A stretch of 49,795 bases of DNA from an uncultured Clostridia bacterium (GCA_947627335.1 CANQVQ010000001.1:1-49795), one strand, 5' to 3'. Shown: positions 15,541 to 25,136, counted from the stretch's first letter. Notes: a model not told the origin generated them from the sequence alone. Made by a program: numbers and translations.

Positions 15541-16677
15541 ATGGGCATCTCCTTTTTATCCGACAAGAAAACCTTGCAGGATCTTATCCAGCCGGCGCTG
15601 GCCGCCGCCTCGTCAAAAAGCACGCTTCCCGCGTTGGAGGGTCTGCTGTTCCAGTTGGAGGACAACGAACTGACCGTTTGCGGGTACGATCTGGAAAAAG
15701 GGGTCAAGACCCATGGCAAGGTCATTCCCAAGGAGCCGGGTGCGGTCATTCTCAAGGCGCAGAAGATCGCGGCGCTCATTCGGATGCTGCCGGACTGCGA
15801 CATCACGTTTGAAGCGAACGAACGCAACACGGTGCGGATTTACGCCGGACTGAACGATTTTACCCTGCACGGGCTGACGGCGGAGGCGTTTCCGAGCATC
15901 CCCGACCTCGGCGGGGAGAACGCGTTCTGCATCAGCCAGAGCCTGATGAAGGAGATCATCAATACGACCTGTTTCGCGGTTTCGCAGGACGACGCCCGTC
16001 CGATCCTGACCGGGGAGTTCTTCCGGGTGGAGAACCGTTCCATCACCGCCGTGGCGCTGGATAACCGCAGGCTCGCGATGCGGGAGGAACGGGAGTGCGT
16101 GTTCGACAACGAATCGTCGTTCAGCTTTGTCGTCCCGGGAAAATCCTTGCAGGAGCTCGCCCGCCTGCTGCGGGATACGGACGATATGCTGCGCGTGGAA
16201 TTCACGGCGAAGTACGTCATTTTCAAGCTCGACGAGATCGTTCTGTTCTCCCGGCTGCTGGAAGGGGAGTACCTGGATTACAAGCGGGTCATTTCGACCC
16301 AGAATAAGATTTTCGTCAAGGTCGACCGGCAGGAGTTCGAGGACGCGGTCGCCCGTGCGTCGCTGATGGTCGACGACCGGGGAAACAAGACGATCAACTG
16401 CCTGAGCTGCCAGTTCGCGGGGGATACGCTCGAAGTCGCGGGAGCCGCGCACGACGGCAAGGGAAACGTCGGGCTGAAGATCGAGAAGGAAGGCGAGGAC
16501 CTGAAGATCGGGTTCCAGCATCGGTTCCTGCTCGACGCGCTGCGTGCGGCGAAGGACGAAAAGGTCTCGCTCGCCCTCTCGAGCGCGCTCGGTCCGATGT
16601 TCATCAGCCCGGTCGAGCCGTCCGCGACGGGAACGTATCTGTATCTCGTCATGGCGTTCAAGCTGCCGCGGGAATGA
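15541..16677 (+). CDS. dnaN: DNA polymerase III beta sliding clamp
   Basis: This 378-residue subunit forms the ring clamp that tethers the replicative polymerase to DNA. Length and the three-repeat architecture fit the family: the beginning SFLSDKKTLQDLIQPALAA and the central ALDNRRLAMRE are typical. The C terminus ends YLYLVMAFKLPRE, a little longer than the usual ending in MRL. An AAAGGATG sequence lies about a dozen bases before the ATG. It follows oriC and precedes recF by 12 bp. Confidence 0.96.
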   Translation: MGISFLSDKKTLQDLIQPALAAASSKSTLPALEGLLFQLEDNELTVCGYDLEKGVKTHGKVIPKEPGAVILKAQKIAALIRMLPDCDITFEANERNTVRIYAGLNDFTLHGLTAEAFPSIPDLGGENAFCISQSLMKEIINTTCFAVSQDDARPILTGEFFRVENRSITAVALDNRRLAMREERECVFDNESSFSFVVPGKSLQELARLLRDTDDMLRVEFTAKYVIFKLDEIVLFSRLLEGEYLDYKRVISTQNKIFVKVDRQEFEDAVARASLMVDDRGNKTINCLSCQFAGDTLEVAGAAHDGKGNVGLKIEKEGEDLKIGFQHRFLLDALRAAKDEKVSLALSSALGPMFISPVEPSATGTYLYLVMAFKLPRE

Positions 16678-16689
16678 GTCGGGAACGCC

Positions 16690-17793
16690 ATGCGGATCAG
16701 GGAACTGACGCTCCAGCAGTTCAAGAACGCGGCGACGGAAACGTTGCCGTTCGCGGACGGGGTGAACGTCATCTGCGGAGAGAACGCCTCGGGGAAGACC
16801 AATCTGCTCGAAGCGATGTTCTTTTTCGCCGCCGGAAAGTCATTTCGGGGCTGTAAGGACCGGGAACTGATCCGTTTCGGCGAGGAGGAAGCCCGCGTGG
16901 AGCTGAAATTCCTTCGCGGGGAGGACGAATGCGTGGAATCCCGCATGGGCGTGTGGCTCCGCAAGGCGCAGAAGCGGCAGATTTCGGTGGAAGGGCAGCC
17001 GGTCCGTCGGCTGGCGGAGTATCTCGGGTTGTTTCGGGCGGTCATTTTCACGCCGGACCACCTGCATCTGGTGAAGGGTGCGCCGGAATGTCGGCGGCGG
17101 TTCCTCGATCTGGCGATCTGCCAGTCCTTTCCGCGGTACGCCGCGTCCGCGCAGGAGTACGGGCGGCTTTTGCAGCAGAAAAACGCGCTGCTGCACAGCG
17201 AATCCCCCGACCGAAAGCTGCTGGAAGTCTACCACGAACGAATGGCGGTCGCCGCCGCCGTGATTACGCTCAATCGGTTCCGCTACCTCGAAACGCTCGC
17301 GAAAGAGGCGCAGGAAGTGCAGAAGGAGATGTCCGGCGGGAAGGAACTGCTGGAACTGCGGTACTTTTCGCAGGTCGCGCCGAAGGAGGAGCGGACGGCG
17401 GAGGAACTGCGGGACGCGTATTTTACGCTGTTTCAGACCCGTCTGGACGCCGAACTGAAGCGGGGAACGACGCTGTTCGGTCCGCAGAAGGACGATTTCG
17501 CGGTGTATATCGACCGCAAGAACGCCAGGATCTTCGGTTCGCAGGGACAGCAGCGGTCGGCGGTGCTGGCGCTGAAGCTGGCGGAAGGGGAGCTGTCCCG
17601 CCGTCTGACCGGGGAGTACCCGGTGTTCCTGCTCGACGACATTCTTTCGGAGCTTGACGCCGGACGGCGAGGGTATATCCTCTCCCATCTCGCGGGGCGG
17701 CAGGTGATCCTGACCGGCTGCGAGCCGGAATTGCCGGAAGCGGGGGTATCCAACCGCATTCTGGTCCGAAACGGGGAAGCGACGGTGCTGTGA
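16690..17793 (+). CDS. recF: DNA replication and repair protein RecF
   Basis: A 367-residue ABC/SMC-like ATPase that binds gapped DNA and helps RecOR load RecA. The Walker A motif GENASGKT is at about 33-40. The signature region contains FGSQGQQRSAVLALKLAE and the Walker B LLDDILSELD, near 280-325. The length is normal. It sits 12 bp after dnaN and its TGA overlaps the start of remB, consistent with an operon from dnaN. Confidence 0.96.
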   Translation: MRIRELTLQQFKNAATETLPFADGVNVICGENASGKTNLLEAMFFFAAGKSFRGCKDRELIRFGEEEARVELKFLRGEDECVESRMGVWLRKAQKRQISVEGQPVRRLAEYLGLFRAVIFTPDHLHLVKGAPECRRRFLDLAICQSFPRYAASAQEYGRLLQQKNALLHSESPDRKLLEVYHERMAVAAAVITLNRFRYLETLAKEAQEVQKEMSGGKELLELRYFSQVAPKEERTAEELRDAYFTLFQTRLDAELKRGTTLFGPQKDDFAVYIDRKNARIFGSQGQQRSAVLALKLAEGELSRRLTGEYPVFLLDDILSELDAGRRGYILSHLAGRQVILTGCEPELPEAGVSNRILVRNGEATVL

Positions 17794-18068
17794 TGAACGG
17801 GAAAAGGAAAAGACCCGAAAAGCTGTTCCTGCAGTTGGAGGGCGGAGAATCCGTCGTCGGCGAGGACGTCATCGGGGTGTTCGATATGGATGAAGCGACG
17901 GTCGGGGAGGCGACGCGGACGTTCCTGCGGGAAGCGCAGAAGCGGCTTTGCGTGGTGAGCCTCGCGTCCGACCTGCCGCGAAGCATGGTGGTCGTGCGGG
18001 AAGCGTACGGGAGCCGGGTCTACGTCAGCGGGCTGTCCCCGCAGAGCATCGTCCGGCATCGGCTGTAA
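17793..18068 (+). CDS. remB: RemB-like (DUF370 family) regulator
   Basis: A 91-residue protein with the small all-beta fold pattern of the DUF370/Rem family: LFLQLEGGESVVGEDVIGVF near the start and YVSGLSPQSIVRHR at the end. In Bacillus subtilis the same position between recF and gyrB is held by remB (yaaB), linked to extracellular matrix and osmotic gene control. The ATG at 17793 overlaps the recF stop (TGATG). The assignment rests on family resemblance plus position; its targets here are unknown. Confidence 0.85.
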   Translation: MNGKRKRPEKLFLQLEGGESVVGEDVIGVFDMDEATVGEATRTFLREAQKRLCVVSLASDLPRSMVVVREAYGSRVYVSGLSPQSIVRHRL

Positions 18069-18100
18069 CGCCTGCGGGACAAGGAAAGGAAGAAAACGCA

Positions 18101-20038
18101 ATGAGTTTGGAAAACGAGTTCGATCGGATCACGGAGGCGGAAAGCTCCTACGACGACAGCCAGATCCAGGTGCTGGAAGGGTTGGAAGCGGTTCGGAAGC
18201 GTCCGGGGATGTATATCGGGACCACCTCCTCGAAGGGACTGCACCACTTGATCTACGAGATCGTGGACAATTCCATCGACGAAGCGCTGGCGGGATACTG
18301 CAAGAACATTCTGGTGGTGCTGGCGAAGGACGGATCGGTCGTCGTCAAGGACGACGGGCGCGGCGTCCCGTCCGGCATCAACCCGAAGCTCGGCATCCCG
18401 ACGCTGGAGGTCATCTTTACGGTCCTGCACGCCGGCGGCAAGTTCGGCGGCGGCGGATACCGCATCGCGGGCGGTCTGCACGGGGTCGGCGCGTCGGTCG
18501 TCAACGCGCTGTCAACGCGGGTGAACGTCTGGAACCACGCGGACGGAAAGGAATTCTTTATCGCGTTCGAGCGGGGCAAGACGGTCGAACCGTTCCGCAC
18601 GGTCGGGGATACCGAAAAGCACGGGCTGACCGTGCAGTTCTGGCCGGACGGCGGGATCTTTGAGACGACGACGTTTGAATACGACGTCGTGCGGACCCGT
18701 TTGCGGGAGCAGGCGTTCCTGAACGCAGGCGTCAGCATCAGCCTGCGGGACGAGCGGGGTGAGGAGCCGGTCGAGGAAGTTTTCTGCTACGAAGGCGGGA
18801 TCCGGTCGTTCGTCGAATACCTGAACGAGCAGAAGGGCTGTTCGGTCCTGCATTCGGACGTCATCTATGTTTCCGGCGCCAAGGGGACGTCGGTGGCGGA
18901 GGTGGCGATGCAGTATAACGACACCTACACCAGCCTGATCCTCTCGTTTGCCAACAATATGCACACCATCGACGGCGGAACGCACGAATCGGGCTTCCGC
19001 GCCGCTCTGGCGAAGGTGCTCAACGAGTACGGCAAAAAGTACGCCATTCTCAAGGGCGAGGAAAAACTGAGCGCGGAGGACGTGCTGGAGGGTCTGACGG
19101 CGGTGGTCTCCGTCAAATTGGAGGACGCCCAGTTCGAGTCCCAGACCAAGGCGAAGCTGGGGAACAGCGAGATCCGCACGCTCGTGTCCAATATGCTCTC
19201 GGAAAAACTCGAAACCTACCTCGAGGAAAACCCGACGACGGCGCGGACCATCGTCGAAAAGTCCATCGCCGCAGCCCGGGCGCGGGAAGCCGCCAAGCGT
19301 GCGCGGGAACTGACCCGTCGCAAGGGGCTGTTGGAATCCTCGTCGCTCCCGCACAAGCTCGCGGACTGCAACGAACGGCGCATGGAATACACCGAGCTGT
19401 ACCTCGTCGAGGGGGATTCGGCAGGCGGCACGGCGAAGGACGGGCGGGACAGCCAGTTCCAGGCGATCCTGCCCCTGCGCGGAAAGATCCTCAACGTCGA
19501 AAAGTCCCATATCGACCGCATCTACTCCTCGGATTCCATCACCCCGCTGATCCAGGCGCTCGGGTGCGGGATCGGGTCGGAATTCGATCTTTCCAAGCTG
19601 CGGTACGGCAAAATCATCATCATGGCGGATGCCGACGTCGACGGCGCACACATCCGCACCCTGCTTTTGACCTTCTTCTTCCGGCACATGAAGCCGCTTA
19701 TCGAGGAAGGGCACATCTTCGCGGCTGTCCCGCCGCTCTATAAGGTTTCCCGCGGGAAGGCGGAACGGTACGCGTATTCGGACGAAGAAAAGGAGCTGTA
19801 CGTCGAGGAATTGGGCGGGAATCCCCGCGTCGAGCGCTACAAGGGCTTGGGCGAGATGGATAAAGACCAGCTCTGGGAGACCACGATGGACCCGGAAAAG
19901 CGGATCCTCAAGCGCATCACCATCGAGGACGCCCTCCGTGCGGACGCGCTCTTCTCCGTTTTGATGGGGGATAAAGTAGAACCACGCAGAGCCTTCATCG
20001 AGCAGAATGCGAAATACGTTGTCAATTTGGACGTATAA
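18101..20038 (+). CDS. gyrB: DNA gyrase subunit B
   Basis: A 645-residue ATPase subunit of gyrase, which introduces negative supercoils. The GHKL ATP site is seen in IVDNSIDEA, DDGRGVPSGI and GGLHGVGASVVNALS. The TOPRIM metal site is EGDSAGG (about 437-443) and DADVDGAH. The short length is normal for Bacillota, which lack the extra domain of proteobacterial GyrB. The ATG at 18101 follows AAGGAAAGGA; an open frame upstream overlaps remB and is not used. Confidence 0.97.
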   Translation: MSLENEFDRITEAESSYDDSQIQVLEGLEAVRKRPGMYIGTTSSKGLHHLIYEIVDNSIDEALAGYCKNILVVLAKDGSVVVKDDGRGVPSGINPKLGIPTLEVIFTVLHAGGKFGGGGYRIAGGLHGVGASVVNALSTRVNVWNHADGKEFFIAFERGKTVEPFRTVGDTEKHGLTVQFWPDGGIFETTTFEYDVVRTRLREQAFLNAGVSISLRDERGEEPVEEVFCYEGGIRSFVEYLNEQKGCSVLHSDVIYVSGAKGTSVAEVAMQYNDTYTSLILSFANNMHTIDGGTHESGFRAALAKVLNEYGKKYAILKGEEKLSAEDVLEGLTAVVSVKLEDAQFESQTKAKLGNSEIRTLVSNMLSEKLETYLEENPTTARTIVEKSIAAARAREAAKRARELTRRKGLLESSSLPHKLADCNERRMEYTELYLVEGDSAGGTAKDGRDSQFQAILPLRGKILNVEKSHIDRIYSSDSITPLIQALGCGIGSEFDLSKLRYGKIIIMADADVDGAHIRTLLLTFFFRHMKPLIEEGHIFAAVPPLYKVSRGKAERYAYSDEEKELYVEELGGNPRVERYKGLGEMDKDQLWETTMDPEKRILKRITIEDALRADALFSVLMGDKVEPRRAFIEQNAKYVVNLDV

Positions 20039-20090
20039 GCCGGACGCATAAGCCGGGCAAGGACCCAAACCGCAAGGAAAGGACAGTATC

Positions 20091-22610
20091 ATGTCGGATC
20101 AGGAATTTGATTACAGCTCCCACGCGGAGCAAACCATACGGAACATCCGTATCGAGGACGAGATCAAGACCGCGTACATCGACTACGCGATGTCGGTCAT
20201 CGTCTCCCGCGCACTGCCGGACGTTCGGGACGGGCTGAAGCCGGTACACCGCCGCGTGCTTTACGCGATGTACGAGGACGGGCTGACGCACGACAAGCCG
20301 TTCCGCAAGTCCGCGACGACGGTCGGCGACGTGCTCGGTCGGTACCATCCGCACGGTGACACGGCGGTTTACTACACGATGGTGCGCATGGCGCAGGATT
20401 TTTCGCTGCGCTATCCGCTTATCGACGGACACGGCAACTACGGCAACATCGACGGCGACCCGCCCGCCGCGTACCGTTACACGGAAGCGCGTATGGCGCG
20501 TATCGCGGACGAAATGCTTGCCGACATCGACAAGGACGTCGTCAATTTCGACCCGAACTTCGACAACACCCGCACCGAGCCGCAGGTCCTGCCGTCCCGG
20601 TTCCCGAACCTGCTGGTCAACGGGTCTGTCGGCATCGCGGTCGGCATGGCGACGAATATCCCGCCGCACAATATGCGGGAGGTCTGTACCGCCTGCGCCT
20701 ACCTGATCGACCACCCGGACTGCACGATCCCCGAGCTGATGCAGTACATCAAGGGACCGGATTTCCCGACCTACGGTACGATCTACGGCACGGCGGGCAT
20801 CTACGAAACGTATATGACCGGGCAGGGGCATATCAAGGTCCGTGCGAAAGCGCATTTCGAGGAGAAAAAGGGTCGCACGGCGATCATCGTGACCGAATTG
20901 CCTTACCAGGTCAACCGTTCGATGCTGCTCGAAAAGATGGTGGATCTGGTCAAGACCAAGAAGATCGAGGGCATCAGCGACATCCGCAACGAATCCGGTC
21001 GAAAGGGTATGCGGATCGTCATCGAGGTCAAAAAGGACGCGAATCCGCAGATCGTCCTGAATCTGCTGTATAAGTATACCCAAATGGAGGACACCTGCGG
21101 GGTCAATATGCTCGCGCTCGTCAACGGCGAGCCGCGTGTGCTCAACCTCAAGGAGATCCTTTCCCATTACGTCAGGCACCGCGAAAGCGTCATCGTCCGC
21201 CGGACGAAGTTCGATCTGGCGAAGGCGGAACGGGAAGCCCACATCTTCGAGGGCTACAAAATCATCATCGACAACATCGACGAGGCGATCCGCATCATCC
21301 GCGCCTCCCAAAACGTCGCGGACGCACGGCAGAACCTGATGAACCGGTTCGGGCTTTCGGATCTGCAGGCGCAGGCGGTCGTGGAAATGCCGCTCGGGCG
21401 GTTGAGCGGGATGGAGCGGCAGAAGATCCTCGACCGTTTGAACGCGTTGTACGCGCTGATCAAGGACCTGCGGGAGATCCTCGCGGACGAGAGCCGGGTC
21501 ACGGCGATCATCAAGGAGGACCTCGCGGAGATCGCCGAGAAGTACGGCGACGACCGGCGGACGGAGATCGTCGAGGTCGAGAACGAGATCCTTATCGAGG
21601 ACCTGATCGAAAAGCAGGACTGCGTCGTGACGGTCACCAACGACGGGTATATCAAGCGCCTGCCCGCGGACACCTACGCGTCCCAGCGGCGCGGCGGCAA
21701 GGGCGTGACGGCGATGGGCACGAAGGAGGAGGACTATGTGCGCAGCGTGTTCGTCGCGTACAGCCACGATACCCTGCTGCTGTTCTCCAATCAGGGGCGA
21801 ATGTACGTCAAGAAATGCTACGAGATCCCCGAAGCGGGGCGCACCGCGAAGGGGACCAACCTGATCAACCTGCTGCAGCTCTCCGAGGGCGAGCAGATCA
21901 CGGCGGGGATCTCCATCCGCGCCTTCAACGAAGGGGAATATCTGGTCTTTTTGACCCGCAACGGCATCGTCAAGCGGGTGGAACTGACCGAGTACCGCTC
22001 CCGCCGCCAGAGCGGGCTGTTCGCGATCCGTCTGGACGAGGGCGACGCGCTTCTGACCGTCCTCAAGACCGGCGGGAACGACCATCTGCTGTGCGCGACC
22101 CGCATGGGCGCGAGCATTCGCTTCGACGAGGGCGACGCCCGCTGTATGGGTCGTCAGGCGCGGGGCGTCGGCGCGATCTCCCTGCGGCGCGGGGATTACC
22201 TCGTGGGCGCCTGCGTCATTCCGAACGGGGTCAACGATCCCGCGTACCGGGTGTTGACGGTCACGGAAGGCGGGTACGCCAAGCGGACCGACTGCGCGGA
22301 ATTCCCGCTGCAGCGCCGGTACGGGAGCGGCGTGCGGTGCCACGCGGTCGGCGAAAAGACCGGGCTGCTGGCGGGCGTCGCGCTCGTGCGGGAAACGGAC
22401 GACCTGATGATGATCACCGACGGCGGCACGATCGTGCGCACGGCGGTCGGCGAGGTCCCGGTGTACGGCAGGAGCGCCGGCGGGGTCATCGCGATGCGGC
22501 TGAACGAAGGCGCGAAGCTGGTCAGCTTCGACGTGACGGCGCCCGTCGCGGAAGCGGCGGAGGACGCGTCCGCAGAACCGAACGAAAATCCCGCAGAAAC
22601 GGAGGAATAA
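20091..22610 (+). CDS. gyrA: DNA gyrase subunit A
   Basis: An 839-residue DNA cleavage and rejoining subunit of gyrase. The winged-helix region has the catalytic Tyr in AAYRYTEARM (near 130), and the C terminus has the beta-pinwheel repeats that wrap DNA. The quinolone-determining region reads HPHGDTAVYYT (86-96): Thr91 and Tyr95 correspond to E. coli Ser83 and Asp87. Thr at the first position is common in clostridia, but Tyr at the second is the residue seen in resistant D87Y mutants. The C terminus ends in an acidic tail. It lies 52 bp after gyrB. Confidence 0.97.
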   Translation: MSDQEFDYSSHAEQTIRNIRIEDEIKTAYIDYAMSVIVSRALPDVRDGLKPVHRRVLYAMYEDGLTHDKPFRKSATTVGDVLGRYHPHGDTAVYYTMVRMAQDFSLRYPLIDGHGNYGNIDGDPPAAYRYTEARMARIADEMLADIDKDVVNFDPNFDNTRTEPQVLPSRFPNLLVNGSVGIAVGMATNIPPHNMREVCTACAYLIDHPDCTIPELMQYIKGPDFPTYGTIYGTAGIYETYMTGQGHIKVRAKAHFEEKKGRTAIIVTELPYQVNRSMLLEKMVDLVKTKKIEGISDIRNESGRKGMRIVIEVKKDANPQIVLNLLYKYTQMEDTCGVNMLALVNGEPRVLNLKEILSHYVRHRESVIVRRTKFDLAKAEREAHIFEGYKIIIDNIDEAIRIIRASQNVADARQNLMNRFGLSDLQAQAVVEMPLGRLSGMERQKILDRLNALYALIKDLREILADESRVTAIIKEDLAEIAEKYGDDRRTEIVEVENEILIEDLIEKQDCVVTVTNDGYIKRLPADTYASQRRGGKGVTAMGTKEEDYVRSVFVAYSHDTLLLFSNQGRMYVKKCYEIPEAGRTAKGTNLINLLQLSEGEQITAGISIRAFNEGEYLVFLTRNGIVKRVELTEYRSRRQSGLFAIRLDEGDALLTVLKTGGNDHLLCATRMGASIRFDEGDARCMGRQARGVGAISLRRGDYLVGACVIPNGVNDPAYRVLTVTEGGYAKRTDCAEFPLQRRYGSGVRCHAVGEKTGLLAGVALVRETDDLMMITDGGTIVRTAVGEVPVYGRSAGGVIAMRLNEGAKLVSFDVTAPVAEAAEDASAEPNENPAETEE

Positions 22611-22616
22611 CCGCGA

Positions 22617-22952
22617 ATGGCATCGGAGAGAGAGCGTGCGCGGGAGGAGTACCTGCGCATTCGGGAGCAGGCGTTGAAGGTGGACCGAAAAGGACGTCTG
22701 GCGAAGGTCTGGACGGACACGCACTACCTGCTTTGCGGTGGCGCGATCATCGCGGCGGCGGTCCTGCTGGTGTCCAACTGGACGGACCTTTCCGCCGGGA
22801 GCCGGTGGTTGTGGATCGCCGTCAGCGTCGCGGCGGTCGGCGTGTTCATCGCGCTCGGCAGTATCCCGACCCGCAAGATGCTCCGGCACAAAAAGGAACT
22901 CCACGACCTGCAGCAAAAGCTGGAGGACCTGGAGTCCAAATACCACTTATAA
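22617..22952 (+). CDS. Small two-helix membrane protein
   Basis: A 111-residue protein that I do not recognise. The N-terminal 30 residues are highly charged and helical, followed by two predicted membrane helices (about 37-53 and 64-83) and a charged C-terminal coiled-coil-like tail (about 88-108, with LHDLQQKLEDLESKY). It starts 7 bp after gyrA with GGAGGA in the gyrA end serving as ribosome site, so it is probably co-transcribed with gyrA. Both termini are probably cytoplasmic. Confidence 0.75.
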   Translation: MASERERAREEYLRIREQALKVDRKGRLAKVWTDTHYLLCGGAIIAAAVLLVSNWTDLSAGSRWLWIAVSVAAVGVFIALGSIPTRKMLRHKKELHDLQQKLEDLESKYHL

Positions 22953-22970
22953 AGTTCAAAGGATCGGCGT

Positions 22971-23402
22971 TCAGTCCGCGCCGTCTGCGAGAAAGCGGAT
23001 GGCGCGGGCGTAGCCCTCAAAGCCAAGCCCCTGGAACGTCGCCTTGCAGCAGGGCGTGATGTAGTTGACCTTGCGGTAATCCTCCCGCGATTGCGTGTCC
23101 GTCAGATGCACCTCCACGGTCGGGATGCCGACGGCGAGTAGGGCGTCGTGAATGGCGACGCTGGTGTGGGTATAGGCGGCGGGATTGAAGACGATCCCGT
23201 CAAAAACGCCGTAGGCCTGTTGAATTCGATCGACCAGATCCCCCTCGTGGTTGGATTGGTAGCACTCGCAGACGACGCCTGCGTCCGCGCAGGCTTTTTT
23301 CACGAAAGCGAGCAGCTCCGCATAGCTTTTTTTGCCGTAAATATCCGGCTCGCGAAGTCCCAGAAGGTTGATGTTCGGTCCGTTGAGAATCAGCAGTTTC
23401 AT
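22971..23402 (-). CDS. aroQ: 3-dehydroquinate dehydratase, type II
   Basis: A 143-residue enzyme of the shikimate pathway that converts 3-dehydroquinate to 3-dehydroshikimate. The start MKLLILNGPNINLLG is diagnostic. Tyr22 (in PDIYG) is the expected catalytic base and His79 (AAYTHTS) the acid; VEVHLTD supplies substrate contacts. The ATG at 23402 follows AAAGGAG. It is the last gene of a minus-strand block and ends 18 bp from the convergent membrane protein gene. I see no terminator in that gap. Confidence 0.96.
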   Translation of the reverse strand: MKLLILNGPNINLLGLREPDIYGKKSYAELLAFVKKACADAGVVCECYQSNHEGDLVDRIQQAYGVFDGIVFNPAAYTHTSVAIHDALLAVGIPTVEVHLTDTQSREDYRKVNYITPCCKATFQGLGFEGYARAIRFLADGAD

Positions 23403-23419
23403 GCGGGCAAAACTCCTTT

Positions 23420-23716
23420 CTAATGCAGCAGGATCTTCCGCTTTTCCGGGTCGGAGGCGGGGCGGTACAGGCAGATCTTCCGCCCGATGACCTGCACCGG
23501 CTCGCAGGAGAGCGCGCCGCACAGCGTTTCGCAGACTTCGCGGGGAGGCGCAGGGCAGGTTTCGAGTACGGAGAGCTTAATGAGTTCGTGCGCTTCGAGC
23601 GCGTCGGAGAGGGTCTTGATCAGCGGGTCCGTCACGCCGTTTTTGCCGATCTGCGTGACCGGCGCCTTTTCCGCCGCGAGGGAGCGGAGGAAAGCCCGTT
23701 GCTTGGTGGTGATCAT
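23420..23716 (-). CDS. yhbY: YhbY-type CRM-domain RNA-binding protein
   Basis: A 98-residue single-domain protein of the YhbY/CRM family, associated with precursors of the large ribosomal subunit. MITTKQRAFLRSLA and QIGKNGVTDPLI, with the conserved GKNG loop, are typical, as is the closing GRKICLYRP. It overlaps the end of ttcA by 4 bp and is followed by aroQ after 17 bp, so it belongs to the same operon. Confidence 0.93.
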   Translation of the reverse strand: MITTKQRAFLRSLAAEKAPVTQIGKNGVTDPLIKTLSDALEAHELIKLSVLETCPAPPREVCETLCGALSCEPVQVIGRKICLYRPASDPEKRKILLH

Positions 23717-24492
23717 TGGTCGGTTCCTTTCTTTCCGTTTGGTTTCTTGCGGGCGCGTGGGTGAACGGCGAACCCGTCCAGCCCTGCGCGTTCCATCGCG
23801 CCGAACAGACGGTCCTTCAGCCCCGGGTCCCGCTTTTCCGCTTCCGCGAGGAAGCGTTTGGTGGTTTCGCGGACGGTTTCGCCGTCCGCGGGGCAGCGTT
23901 TGGGGGATGGGCGGATGCCGGAAGCGTTGACGAACCCTTTCAGGTCGTTCTCCCGGACGTACAGCAGCGGGCGGATCATCGTGATCCCCACGCGGTCGAG
24001 TTCCGTCACGGGGGAAAAGCAGCCGATACGCCCTTCGTGGAACAGGTTCATCAGGAAAGTCTCGACCGCGTCGTCGAAATGATGCCCGAGCGCGACGGTG
24101 CGGCAGCCTTCCTGCTTGGCGGTGCTGTACAGGATGCCCCGGCGCAGATTGGCGCACAGGGAGCAGGGATTCTTTTCCTTGCGCACGTCGAACACCACCG
24201 CGTAGATGTCCGTCGGGACTTCCAGCAGCGGGAGCGCCAGTTCGTCGCAGACCGATCGGATGTTTTCGTCGCTTTCCCCGGGAAAACCCATGCGCAGGTG
24301 GATCGGCAGCAGCTCGAACGGCAGCGGATAGAACTTTCGCAGCCCCGCGAGGGCGACGAGCAGGGCGAGGCTGTCCTTGCCGCCGGATACCCCGACCGCG
24401 ATGCGGTCGTTCGCACGGATCATGCCGTAATCGTCCACCGCACGGCGGACTTGGGAGAGCAGGCTTTGGTAGGAGCGGATGCGCAGGTTCAT
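23713..24492 (-). CDS. ttcA: TtcA-type tRNA 2-thiocytidine synthetase
   Basis: A 259-residue ATP-pyrophosphatase that probably thiolates cytidine-32 in tRNA. The PP-loop SGGKDS is at 36-41. Cys110 and Cys113 (CSLC) plus Cys200 match the three Cys that hold the [4Fe-4S] cluster in E. coli TtcA. GHHFDDAVET is another family motif. The tail beyond about 215 is variable and basic. The ATG at 24492 overlaps the end of nth by 4 bp. Related TtcA-like paralogues exist, so the exact tRNA position is inferred. Confidence 0.88.
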   Translation of the reverse strand: MNLRIRSYQSLLSQVRRAVDDYGMIRANDRIAVGVSGGKDSLALLVALAGLRKFYPLPFELLPIHLRMGFPGESDENIRSVCDELALPLLEVPTDIYAVVFDVRKEKNPCSLCANLRRGILYSTAKQEGCRTVALGHHFDDAVETFLMNLFHEGRIGCFSPVTELDRVGITMIRPLLYVRENDLKGFVNASGIRPSPKRCPADGETVRETTKRFLAEAEKRDPGLKDRLFGAMERAGLDGFAVHPRARKKPNGKKGTDQ

Positions 24493-25136
24493 GGCGTTTC
24501 CTTTCCCGCGCACGCGTGGGCGCAGACGTCCCGCAGGACGCAGGCGTCGCACCGCGGACGGCGTGCGATGCACACGTCCCGCCCGTACTGCACCAGCCGG
24601 TGGCAGAAATCGCTCTGCTTGTCCTTCGGGACCAGCCCGTCGAGCTGACGCTCCACCTTGTGCGGGTCGGTCGAATCCGCAAATCCGAGCAGATTGCTGA
24701 TGCGGATGCAGTGGGTGTCCGCGACGATGCCGCCGAGTCCGAACACATCCCCGCGGATCAGGTTCGCCACCTTCCGCCCGACCCCGGCGAGCGAGAGCAG
24801 GTCGTCCATCTCCGACGGGACCTTCCCGCCGTAGACTTCGGTCAGCCGGACGGACATGAGGTGCAGATTCTTCGCCTTGCTGTGATAGAGTCCGCAGGTG
24901 CGGATCAGGTCCTCGATCTCCCCGACGTTGCCCGCCGCCATGGACGGCGCGTCCGGGAAACGGGCGAACAGCGGACCGGAAACCAGGTTGACGCGTGCGT
25001 CGGTGCATTGGGCGGACAGGATCGCCATGACCAGCAGGCGGAACGGGTCCTCCCCGGCTTCAAGCGCACATTGCGCGTCCGGATAATAGGCTTCCAGCCG
25101 GCGGACGACCTCCGCCATCTCCTCCCGGCTACGCAT
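24489..25136 (-). CDS. nth: Endonuclease III
   Basis: A 215-residue base-excision repair glycosylase/AP lyase for oxidised pyrimidines. The helix-hairpin-helix LAGVGRKVANLI carries catalytic Lys122, with catalytic Asp140 in ADTHC. The [4Fe-4S] cluster ligands are Cys189, 196, 199 and 205 with spacing 6-2-5. The chosen ATG at 25136 overlaps the upstream gene by 8 bp; the frame stays open further upstream, but there it lies inside that gene. Confidence 0.95.
   Translation of the reverse strand: MRSREEMAEVVRRLEAYYPDAQCALEAGEDPFRLLVMAILSAQCTDARVNLVSGPLFARFPDAPSMAAGNVGEIEDLIRTCGLYHSKAKNLHLMSVRLTEVYGGKVPSEMDDLLSLAGVGRKVANLIRGDVFGLGGIVADTHCIRISNLLGFADSTDPHKVERQLDGLVPKDKQSDFCHRLVQYGRDVCIARRPRCDACVLRDVCAHACAGKETP

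Noticed and set aside
20022..22946. Minus-strand open frame of 974 codons opposite gyrA
   Set aside because: Entirely antisense to gyrA and without domains.
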